Notes under the pieces: generated by a model
The model's database searches: none
Told to the model about the DNA's origin: nothing
What the model saw: the letters and a program-made list of their open reading frames with translations, nothing else
Made by a program: the position numbers and the translations under genes
Assembly: GCA_002391465.1 (NCBI GenBank)
Contig: DGFC01000100.1
Coordinates: forward strand, 1-5,576
DNA from: Firmicutes bacterium UBA3910
Lineage (GTDB): Bacteria > Bacillota > Limnochordia > Darwinibacteriales > Darwinibacteriaceae
Length of the DNA: 5,576 nucleotides
Reading direction: 5' to 3'
Shown: positions 1-5,576 of the stretch, piece by piece
Layout: every line of letters starts with the position of its first letter
Position numbering within the stretch: the first letter of the stretch is position 1

Positions 1-1
1 C

Positions 2-1432
2 ATTTCCTTCTGTGCCCAGATGCAGGGCCTGGTGCTGGTAGATAGGGAAGGCCGGCCCGTACGCCGGGCCATGAGCTACATGGATTCCCGGGGCGAAGGG
101 GAGCTGCGGGCAGTTATGGGCCATGGTCTGCAGGTAGCGGGCGTGAATGTGTTCAAACTGCTAAAATCGCTTCACATAACCAAAGCGGTGGCCGCCAGTG
201 CCAAGGATCCGGTCTGGCGCTATAAATGGGTGGAAAGGCATGAACCTGAAAACTTCGCCCGTGTTTACAAATGGCTTGATGTGAAGGAATACTTGATTTT
301 AAAGGCAACAGGAGAGTTTGTCATGACGGAGGACAGTGCCTACGCCACGCTCCTGTATGATACGAGGCCAGGCAAAAGGGGCTTCAGCCCAGAGATGTGC
401 GCCATGCTGGGCGTGAACATGGAGCATCTGCCTGATGTTGTGCCCTGCACTGCCTTAGTTGGTACAGTGAGTTCCAGGGCAGCGGAGGAGCTTTCGCTCA
501 AAGCGGGCACCCCAGTCTTTGGCGGCGGCGGAGATGCTTCCTTGATCGGGGTAGGTGCCGGGGCAGTGACTAAAGGCAGCACCCACGTTTACATGGGTAC
601 CTCCGGCTGGGTTTCTACCGTAGTAGACAAACAGTATTTAGACGTGAAAAACATGATCGCTTCCATCGTGGGAGCTGATCCCGAACACTTCAACTATTTC
701 GCCGAACTGGAAACAGCAGGTAAATGCCTGGAATGGGTAAAGGATCATCTCGCCCTAGATGAGATCAACATTTACCTGGAGAAAAAGAGCATTGTTGATT
801 CGAAAGAGGCAGTGTACAAAAGCCTCTGCGATTACATGATCAGTGTTATAGGAGACGTCCCTCCCGGCAGCGGCGGTGTGATTTTCACGCCCTGGCTGCA
901 TGGCAACCGGTGTCCCTTTGAGGATGCCAATGCCAGGGGGATGTTTTTTAATATTGGCTTAGATACGGGTAAGACTGAAATGATCCATGCCGTTTTGGAA
1001 GGGGTCTGCTACCACCTGCGTTGGCAGCTGGAGGCCCAGGAAGAAAAAGTGCGGGCAGCGGATACTATCCGCTTTGTGTGGGGTGGGGCGTTGGCACCCC
1101 TAACCTGCCAGATTCTCGCCGATGTGCTGGGCAGACAGATCGAAACGGTGAATAATCCCCAAGACGTGGGCGCAGTAGGAGCGGCTGTTGTGACGGCAGT
1201 GGGATTAGGTGTACTGGGTAGGATCTCGGACGCAGCTTCCTTAATTGAAGTGGTGGCAAGCTACGAACCAAAACCAGCAGTTCAGGCAGTTTACGATGGG
1301 TATTTTAAGGTGTTTAAGTCGCTCTACAAAAACAACAAAGGCGCGTTCAACCATTTGAACGCGCCCAGTATAAAGCCAAAGCACACGACAGCAGGCACCT
1401 CACAAGAACCGCATCAGCTTGCGCACAACTGA
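2..1432 (+). CDS. FGGY-family carbohydrate kinase (xylulokinase-like), 5' partial
   Basis: This is an ATP-dependent sugar kinase of the FGGY family (cytosolic, phosphorylating a pentose or related polyol). The frame is open to the left edge, and the codons before the ATG at 20 read ISFCAQ, which continues into the family's usual MQGLVLVD stretch. That ATG is therefore internal, and roughly 60-70 N-terminal residues, including the first ATP-phosphate motif, lie outside the window. Visible motifs are MSYMDSR (about 71-91), WLDVKEYLILKATGEF (272-319), GGGGDASLIGVGAG with the probable catalytic-base Asp at 533-535, PWLHGNRCPFED (890-925) and the C-terminal nucleotide-binding stretch WGGALAPLTCQILADVLG (about 1079-1132). 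The substrate cannot be read from sequence; xylulose is only the commonest family substrate. The normal family C-terminus seems to end near FNHLN (1346-1360), followed by about 23 extra low-complexity residues that overlap the opposing gene's terminator and stop. No terminator for this strand is visible. Confidence 0.9.
   Translation: MSFCAQMQGLVLVDREGRPVRRAMSYMDSRGEGELRAVMGHGLQVAGVNVFKLLKSLHITKAVAASAKDPVWRYKWVERHEPENFARVYKWLDVKEYLILKATGEFVMTEDSAYATLLYDTRPGKRGFSPEMCAMLGVNMEHLPDVVPCTALVGTVSSRAAEELSLKAGTPVFGGGGDASLIGVGAGAVTKGSTHVYMGTSGWVSTVVDKQYLDVKNMIASIVGADPEHFNYFAELETAGKCLEWVKDHLALDEINIYLEKKSIVDSKEAVYKSLCDYMISVIGDVPPGSGGVIFTPWLHGNRCPFEDANARGMFFNIGLDTGKTEMIHAVLEGVCYHLRWQLEAQEEKVRAADTIRFVWGGALAPLTCQILADVLGRQIETVNNPQDVGAVGAAVVTAVGLGVLGRISDAASLIEVVASYEPKPAVQAVYDGYFKVFKSLYKNNKGAFNHLNAPSIKPKHTTAGTSQEPHQLAHN
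1328..1365 (-). terminator. Intrinsic terminator of the polX-like/aldehyde dehydrogenase operon
   Basis: A perfect 11-bp inverted repeat (GGCGCGTTCAA at 1340-1350, TTGAACGCGCC at 1355-1365) encloses a 4-base loop. On the minus strand it is followed at once by TTTGTTGTTTTT, a near-continuous U tract in the RNA. It begins 34 bases past the dehydrogenase stop codon, the expected place for a Rho-independent terminator. On the plus strand the hairpin is followed by CAGTATAAAG with no T tract, so it should work only for the minus-strand operon. It lies wholly inside the kinase reading frame on the other strand. Confidence 0.88.
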
Positions 1433-2779
1433 GAGGGGTGTTTTATACGGCGGGTACTTCTGTTTTACATCGAACACAGTGCTGCTCAAGAGCACGCTCT
1501 TGTAATGGGTAAAGGTATCGAAGGTGGCCCTACCGTGGTATTTCCCCATACCGCTTGCACCTACCCCGCCAAAGGGCAGCCATTTGGTTGTGATATGGCT
1601 GATGGTATCATTCACGCACACACCACCTGAGGAAGTGCTGGAAAGTACGTATTCGATCTTGTCTTTACTGCGGGAGAACAGATAAAGGGCCAGCGGTTTA
1701 GGCAGGCGGTTGATGTGCTTGACCGCCTCCGGCAGCTCCCGGTACGTAAGCACGGGCAGAATTGGCCCGAAGATCTCATCCTGCATTAGCTGACCGTCTG
1801 GTAAGACGTCCGTAATGATGGTGGGGGAGATATACAGCTTATCGGGGTCTGTCTCCCCGCCGTAGACAACGGTGCCTTCTGCGAGAAGACCTGCTAGACG
1901 CCGAAAATGGCTCTGGTTGATAATTCGGCCAAAATCTGCGCTCGTTTTGGGCTCGCTGCCGTAAAAACCAGCCAGTGCTTTTTTCATTTCCCCCATCAGC
2001 TCATCTTTCGCGTCCACATGTACTAACATATAATCCGGAGCAACACAGGTTTGGCCAGCGTTTAAGAATTTACCCCAGGCGATGCGCTTGGCCGCCTGTT
2101 TCAGATCTGCGTCCGGCTCAACGATGCAGGGGCTTTTACCCCCCAGCTCTAGCGTGACCGGTGTTAGATGCTTAGCGGCAGCCTCCATCACAACCTTACC
2201 CACCCCGGTACTGCCCGTGAAGAAGATGTAGTCGAACTCCTCCTGCAGTATTGCCCGGGTGCCGCCCGCTTCCCCTGTGACCACCGTGACGTATTCCGAC
2301 GGGAAAGCACTGTTGATCAGCTCAGCCAAAAGGGCAGTGGTATGGGCTGAATTCCGCGAGGGTTTTATTACAGCGCAGTTGCCTGCTGCTATCGCCCCAA
2401 CCAACGGGGCTATGGTGAGCTGGAAGGGGTAGTTCCAGGGGCTGATAATTAACACCACCCCGTAGGGTTCGGGTATTATGCGGCTGCGGGAGCCCACGTA
2501 AGCCAAGGGAGTTGGTACCGGTTTGGGCTTCATTAGACGCTTGAGGCGTTTGCGCAGGTAGCGCAGTTCATTCAGGACAAAGCCCACTTCCGTGAGATAG
2601 CCCTCCACCTCCGATTTACCCAAATCTGCCTTTAAGGCAGCCAAAATCTGCCCTTCATTTTCACTGATCAGCCGCTCCAACAGATCGAGCTGCCTTTGGC
2701 GAAATGATAGGCTGCGCGTATTACCCGCTAGGAAAAACTCCCTTTGTTTCTTTACCAGTTCGGCGTAGATGGCTATCAC
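1400..2779 (-). CDS. Class 3 aldehyde dehydrogenase (ALDH3 family, YwdH-like)
   Basis: This NAD(P)-dependent aldehyde dehydrogenase oxidises aldehydes to carboxylic acids. It has 459 residues, the compact length of the ALDH3 class, which includes medium- and long-chain fatty aldehyde enzymes. The active site looks intact: Asn116 in SPWNYP, Lys139 in VIKPS, Glu211 in LELGGKSP, Cys245 in GQTCVAPDY and Glu335 in EIFGP. Each sits two residues from the position I recall for mammalian ALDH3A1. A Rossmann-type FTGSTGVGK lies at 187-195, and LPFGGVGASGMGKYHG (401-416) and the basic KYPPYKTPL tail are ALDH3-typical. No signal peptide or clear membrane segment is seen. The start is GTG (2779-2777), overlapping the upstream stop as GTGA. 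The purine-rich AGAAAGGGAA before it sits unusually close, so translation is probably coupled to the PolX-like gene. The true substrate is unknown. Confidence 0.94.
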   Translation of the reverse strand: MIAIYAELVKKQREFFLAGNTRSLSFRQRQLDLLERLISENEGQILAALKADLGKSEVEGYLTEVGFVLNELRYLRKRLKRLMKPKPVPTPLAYVGSRSRIIPEPYGVVLIISPWNYPFQLTIAPLVGAIAAGNCAVIKPSRNSAHTTALLAELINSAFPSEYVTVVTGEAGGTRAILQEEFDYIFFTGSTGVGKVVMEAAAKHLTPVTLELGGKSPCIVEPDADLKQAAKRIAWGKFLNAGQTCVAPDYMLVHVDAKDELMGEMKKALAGFYGSEPKTSADFGRIINQSHFRRLAGLLAEGTVVYGGETDPDKLYISPTIITDVLPDGQLMQDEIFGPILPVLTYRELPEAVKHINRLPKPLALYLFSRSKDKIEYVLSSTSSGGVCVNDTISHITTKWLPFGGVGASGMGKYHGRATFDTFTHYKSVLLSSTVFDVKQKYPPYKTPLSVVRKLMRFL

Positions 2780-4401
2780 TTCCCTTTCTGCCTAAACTTT
2801 TCCAGAAGAGCAGTAATATCCCAAGTGTTGAGAACCACTTCCCTGGGCAGGCCCGCCTTACGGGCCATGTTCAGCCCATAACGGGTATCGTTATAGCCCG
2901 CTAAGCTGTGGGCATCTGGATTTATTGCCAACAATACTCCCCGCTCGTAGGCTCTGTGGGCCCAGCGCCAGTCAAGGTCCAGCCGGTGGGGATTGGCGTT
3001 GATTTCAATTGCCACATCGTGCTCGCGGCAGGCGTCAATTACCGCATCTAAGTCGATGGCGTAGGGCTCCCTGGCCAAAAGCAGGCGCCCGGTGGGATGG
3101 CCCAGCATATTGACGTGGGGATTGGAAACGGCTTTCAGCACCCGCTGGGTCATTTCCCTCTCGCTCATTTTAAAAGCGGAATGGACAGATGCTATTACAT
3201 AATCAAGCTCACTAAGTAGGTCGTCAGAGCAGTCCAAGCTGCCATCGCTGAGGATGTCCACCTCCAGCCCTTTCAGCAGCTTGAAGTCGCTGTATTTGGC
3301 GTTAACCTCATCAATTTCCGCCATCTGCCGGCGCAGATCATCGGCGTTTAAGCCCCCAGCGTAAATGGCCGATTGGCTGTGGTCACCAATGCCAATAAAG
3401 GACCAGCCTAAACTGCGTCCGTGCTCCGCGATCTCTGCCAGAGTGTTGGTGCCGTCGCTGTAGTTGGAGTGGTTGTGAAACACGCCCTTAAGATCTTTGT
3501 CTGTTACTAGCCCAGCTAAAAGTTGGGGCAGCTCAGTCCGTGAGGTTTCTAAAATGCCTTCCCTGAGTTCAGGCGGAATAAACTCTAAGCCAAGCTGGGC
3601 GTAGCATTCTTCTTCACTGGCGGCAATAGGCAGCTCACCATCTGGTGCCAACGAACCGAGGAAATCTATATGGGCTGCACTGCCGGTGGTTAGGATAGCG
3701 TCTGTGCCCCAGCGCTCTTTGCTGGTAAAGTGGAGTTCAACCGGGATTCCGGCCGCGCTCTGCTCTGGGACGTCAGGTAAGTCCCCTTGGGAAATGCCGG
3801 CAACGAGAAGTTCGATCTTGCCTACCACTTCCAAGCCCCGGCGCAGCTCGCCACTGACAAGGACCTTTCCTCCGGTAATTTCTTCGAGCAACGTCTTCAA
3901 TTGGAGAGCTGCACCTAAGGCGTCTGGGTACAGGTAGGACTGCTGGTAGCGGCGAAGTGTTTTGATGCCCGCCAAAATGTCCGCTTGGCTCTTGGGACCA
4001 AAACCCTTGAGGGTTAAGAGACGGTTCTCTTGGCAGGCGTATTCCAACTCGCCTAGATTGGTAATCTGGAGGGTATCGTAGAGGTAGCGGATCCTTTTTG
4101 TGCCTAATCCGGGGATGTTATACAGATCCAAGAGGGTGGGAGGTATTTCCTGGGCAAGTTCGACGTAGACTGTTGTTGTGCCCGTATCCAAGATCTCCCG
4201 GATTGACTGCTCAATACCTGCACCAACGCCCGGGATTTCCCGCAGCCTGTCTTGCTGTACCAGCTCTTCAAAATCTGCATCTAGCTTTAGAAGGGCCATA
4301 ACCGCGTTGTTGTAGGCGCGGACCCGATAAAAACTTTCACCTGCCAGCTCCAGCATGCGGGCAGTATCTTTCAAAACACCGATTACTAACTGCCTTCTCA
4401 T
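2776..4401 (-). CDS. polX: PolX-like HhH/PHP protein with degenerate polymerase palm
   Basis: The domain order is that of bacterial family X DNA polymerases (PolX). Numbering from the ATG at 4401 (541 residues): an 8-kDa-type N-terminal domain with a helix-hairpin-helix IPGVGAGI (56-63), further HhH elements IPGLGTKRI (96-104) and LKGFGPKSQADI (131-142), a polymerase palm/thumb remnant (about 157-285), then a C-terminal PHP phosphoesterase domain. PHP metal ligands look complete: His309, His311, Asp316, His341, Glu380, His407, His435, Asp496 and His498. This predicts the Mn/Zn-dependent 3'-5' exonuclease or AP-endonuclease activity known for PolX PHP domains. The palm is not normal: the usual GS-x-RR is GELRR, the catalytic DxD is Lys195-Ile-Glu197, and the third Asp is Glu222. 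DNA synthesis is therefore unlikely. An upstream in-frame GTG at 4410 would add three residues, but it lies inside the ribosome binding site, so I prefer the ATG. Confidence 0.9.
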   Translation of the reverse strand: MRRQLVIGVLKDTARMLELAGESFYRVRAYNNAVMALLKLDADFEELVQQDRLREIPGVGAGIEQSIREILDTGTTTVYVELAQEIPPTLLDLYNIPGLGTKRIRYLYDTLQITNLGELEYACQENRLLTLKGFGPKSQADILAGIKTLRRYQQSYLYPDALGAALQLKTLLEEITGGKVLVSGELRRGLEVVGKIELLVAGISQGDLPDVPEQSAAGIPVELHFTSKERWGTDAILTTGSAAHIDFLGSLAPDGELPIAASEEECYAQLGLEFIPPELREGILETSRTELPQLLAGLVTDKDLKGVFHNHSNYSDGTNTLAEIAEHGRSLGWSFIGIGDHSQSAIYAGGLNADDLRRQMAEIDEVNAKYSDFKLLKGLEVDILSDGSLDCSDDLLSELDYVIASVHSAFKMSEREMTQRVLKAVSNPHVNMLGHPTGRLLLAREPYAIDLDAVIDACREHDVAIEINANPHRLDLDWRWAHRAYERGVLLAINPDAHSLAGYNDTRYGLNMARKAGLPREVVLNTWDITALLEKFRQKGK

Positions 4402-4406
4402 ATCAC

Positions 4407-4413
4407 TCACCTC
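4407..4413 (-). promoter_or_regulatory. Ribosome binding site that fixes the PolX-like start
   Basis: The minus strand reads GAGGTGA here, a long match to the anti-Shine-Dalgarno end of 16S rRNA. It is followed by a 5-base spacer and then ATG at 4401-4399. The competing in-frame GTG (4410-4408) is part of this GAGGTGA motif and has no good site of its own upstream. The ATG is therefore the better start. Confidence 0.8.
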
Positions 4414-4500
4414 GTTCGGTGGTAGAGTTCGTTATGGGGACAAGGAACCCTCCAGCTAAAGAAATTTAGTAAAATAGTATGTTTTTCTGTCCGCGGAAGG

Positions 4501-4529
4501 AGGACAACGCCTCTCTGTCGTGGTATAGC
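4501..4529 (+). promoter_or_regulatory. Possible weak extended -10 promoter for the DegV gene
   Basis: In the 150-bp divergent gap, AGGACA (4501-4506) is a 4-of-6 match to a -35 box. It lies 17 bases before TATAGC (4524-4529), itself a 4-of-6 match preceded by an extended -10 TG at 4521-4522. A transcript starting near 4536 would have a leader of about 28 bases before the DegV ATG. The -10 lacks its final T, so this is a candidate only. No comparably placed minus-strand promoter for the PolX-like operon stands out. Confidence 0.3.
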
Positions 4530-4563
4530 ATGAATAAGATTTAAATAGTTAGGATGGGGAAAA

Positions 4564-5430
4564 ATGGGCAGAATAGCCATTGTTACCGACAGTTCAGCCG
4601 GTATCCCTGAAGAATTGGTCCGGGCCAGCGATTTACACATAGTTCCCATCGGTGTCCAGATTGACCACAAACCCTTCAAGGACGGTGTTGACTTAAGGAA
4701 AGAGGAATTCTACGCTAAGCTAGACTCGGGTAATGTCTCAACTTCCCAGCCTGCGCCCGGGGATTTCATCGAGGTGTATCAGCGCTTGGCCCAAAAGGCC
4801 AAGGAGATTATCTCAATCCACGTGACCAGTGTGGGCAGCGGCACAGTGAACACAGCCAATTTGGTGAAAGAGATGATTTCGGTGCCCATCAGCGTTGTGG
4901 ACTCCAAAACAGCCAGCATGGCCCAGGGGTTCATTGCCCTCGCGGCAGCCAAAGCGGCCCAGTTGGGTAAGACGCGGGAGGAAATTTTGGAGGCTGTGGA
5001 GCAGGTTAGGGAACGCACTGCCGTTTTTGTGGCAGTTCCAACGTTGAAATATTTGGCCAAAAGCGGTAGGATCAGTTCAGTTCAAAGCCTACTCGCAGGC
5101 GTCCTGTCCATCAAGCCCATTTTGGGCGTCAAGGACGGACTGGTTGATGTGGTGGCCAAGGTACGTTCGTACCCCAAGGCCCTGCAGCGGTTGATCAGCC
5201 TGGTGGAAGAGCGCTTCCCCGAGGGTGTGACCAACATCGCGGTGCTTCATGCCAACGCTTTGAAAGAGGCGGAGGAGTTCAAGGAACTGATCGCCCAGCG
5301 CTTCGAGCCCATCAACATCTTTATCGCGGAAATGAGTGCATCCCTAGCGGTCCACGGGGGCCAGGGGATGCTTGGCATTGCTGTCTGTGATAGTCCCCTA
5401 GTGGGGAGCCTTCTGGCCCCTTCAGGTTGA
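4564..5430 (+). CDS. DegV family protein (FakB-like fatty acid-binding protein)
   Basis: DegV/FakB proteins are cytosolic two-domain carriers that bind a fatty acid; the FakB members present it to the kinase FakA for phosphorylation and entry into phospholipid synthesis. The 288-residue length is standard. Signature stretches run in order: IVTDSSAGIP (6-15), STSQPAPGDF (59-68), the SGT loop at 92-94 (SGTVNTA), VVDSKTASMAQG (111-122), LKYLAKSGRIS (161-171), LSIKPIL (181-187) and a C-terminal VHGGQG (263-268). Ser61, Ser92 and His264 sit where the carboxylate-binding residues of the family are expected. The usual HxGPG is HGGQG here. The start is supported by AGGATGGGG (4551-4559) 4 bases before the ATG. 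No FakA gene is in the window, and lipid specificity cannot be read. The gene is divergent from the PolX-like operon and has no clear terminator before the next promoter. Confidence 0.93.
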   Translation: MGRIAIVTDSSAGIPEELVRASDLHIVPIGVQIDHKPFKDGVDLRKEEFYAKLDSGNVSTSQPAPGDFIEVYQRLAQKAKEIISIHVTSVGSGTVNTANLVKEMISVPISVVDSKTASMAQGFIALAAAKAAQLGKTREEILEAVEQVRERTAVFVAVPTLKYLAKSGRISSVQSLLAGVLSIKPILGVKDGLVDVVAKVRSYPKALQRLISLVEERFPEGVTNIAVLHANALKEAEEFKELIAQRFEPINIFIAEMSASLAVHGGQGMLGIAVCDSPLVGSLLAPSG

Positions 5431-5442
5431 TTTTTCAATTGA

Positions 5443-5471
5443 TTGACACAAAAATGCCAATAATATATAAT
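5443..5471 (+). promoter_or_regulatory. Perfect consensus sigma-A (sigma-70) promoter
   Basis: TTGACA (5443-5448) and TATAAT (5466-5471) are both exact consensus hexamers with the optimal 17-base spacer. They lie in an AT-rich stretch just after the DegV stop codon. Transcription should begin near A5479, giving a leader of about 50 bases for the S1-domain gene at 5530. A short inverted repeat (TCAAT/ATTGA, 5435-5446) overlaps the -35 box. Confidence 0.92.
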
Positions 5472-5510
5472 ATATGTTAGCCGCGTGCCCTGCAAACGGC
5501 AAAATTCAAG

Positions 5511-5516
5511 AGGAGG
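5511..5516 (+). promoter_or_regulatory. Strong Shine-Dalgarno with long spacing, S1-domain gene
   Basis: AGGAGG is a full-strength ribosome binding site, but 13 bases separate it from the ATG at 5530, longer than the usual 5-9. An in-frame TAA at 5524-5526 excludes an earlier start in this frame. The spacer is nearly all A and T. Confidence 0.75.
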
Positions 5517-5529
5517 AATTTTTTAACGT

Positions 5530-5576
5530 ATGTCAATCGATGTTGGCAGCATTGTCGAAGGGAAGGTCACGGGGAT
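5530..5576 (+). CDS. S1-domain RNA-binding protein (YabR-like), 3' partial
   Basis: Only 15 codons are present before the right edge, reading MSIDVGSIVEGKVTG. This is the characteristic opening of an S1 (OB-fold) RNA-binding domain and closely resembles the start of the small Bacillus protein YabR (MSIEVGSKLQGKITG, from memory). Such proteins are typically 130-150 residues and bind RNA or ribosomes, but the length and any further domains cannot be seen. The perfect consensus promoter and full AGGAGG site upstream suggest high constitutive expression. A longer S1-containing protein beginning the same way cannot be excluded. Confidence 0.75.
   Translation, partial: MSIDVGSIVEGKVTG

Noticed and set aside
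340..582. Minus-strand open frames inside the kinase gene (340-582 and 1065-1271)
   Set aside because: They are antisense shadows of conserved kinase motifs, with no ribosome binding sites or family features.
4497..4503. AAGGAGG in the divergent gap, a strong ribosome binding site by sequence
   Set aside because: No start codon follows at workable spacing. The nearest GTG (4519) is read for only two codons before TAG.
4488..4506. TGTCC/GGACA inverted repeat in the divergent gap
   Set aside because: The arms are five bases with a nine-base spacer, too weak to call an operator or hairpin.
4440..4510. Minus-strand promoter candidates for the PolX-like operon (TTGTCC, CGGACA; TACTAT, TACTAA)
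   Set aside because: No pair of reasonable hexamers has a 16-18 base spacer with good matches in both boxes. A promoter is expected in this gap but I cannot place it.
4407..4679. Minus-strand 90-codon open frame spanning the divergent gap
   Set aside because: It is mostly antisense to the start of the DegV gene, has a TTG-type start with no ribosome binding site, and has no recognisable protein character.
5394..5435. Possible DegV terminator: TCCCC/GGGGA (5394-5407) or GGGG/CCCC (5403-5420) with TTTTT at 5431-5435
   Set aside because: The stems are short or bulged, lie within the coding sequence, and are 10 or more bases from the T run. This does not meet the form of an intrinsic terminator.
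5247..5495. Minus-strand 82-codon open frame over the end of the DegV gene and the promoter
   Set aside because: It runs antisense through conserved DegV codons and through the consensus promoter; its protein shows no family features.

Overview
The window reads as an ordinary chromosomal segment of a Bacillota (Firmicutes) bacterium, most likely a Clostridia-like lineage. The evidence is the strong AGGAGG-type ribosome binding sites, a sigma-A-type promoter, a DegV-family protein, a Bacillus YwdH-like class 3 aldehyde dehydrogenase, a PolX-type HhH/PHP protein, and a final gene starting like Bacillus YabR. Base composition looks balanced to slightly GC-rich by eye. The lineage is inference; nothing here fixes genus or species. 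I see no tRNA, rRNA, CRISPR array, insertion sequence or phage gene.

Layout. (1) From the left edge to 1432 (+), the C-terminal ~88% of an FGGY-family sugar kinase, whose start lies before the window. (2) From 4401 down to 1400 (-), a two-gene operon: a PolX-like HhH/PHP protein, then an aldehyde dehydrogenase whose GTG start overlaps the PolX stop (GTGA). The operon ends at a strong intrinsic terminator at 1365-1328, inside the 3' end of the kinase gene. The kinase and dehydrogenase genes overlap tail to tail by 33 bp. (3) A divergent intergenic region of about 150 bp (4414-4563). (4) A DegV-family fatty-acid-binding protein at 4564-5430 (+). (5) A ~100-bp gap with a perfect consensus promoter (TTGACA, 17 bp, TATAAT). 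It drives the first codons of an S1-domain RNA-binding protein starting at 5530 and cut by the right edge.

The genes do not form one obvious pathway. The kinase belongs to a neighbouring unit outside the window. The PolX-like/dehydrogenase pair is transcriptionally and probably translationally coupled, although DNA repair and aldehyde oxidation are not normally linked. The dehydrogenase (fatty aldehyde class) and DegV (fatty acid carrier family) could both touch acyl-chain metabolism, but this is weak inference.

The most notable points are the PolX-like protein, which keeps a complete set of PHP metal ligands but has lost the polymerase catalytic aspartates and appears compacted in the palm/thumb region, and the terminator embedded in an opposing gene. 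I found no convincing novel multi-gene system.
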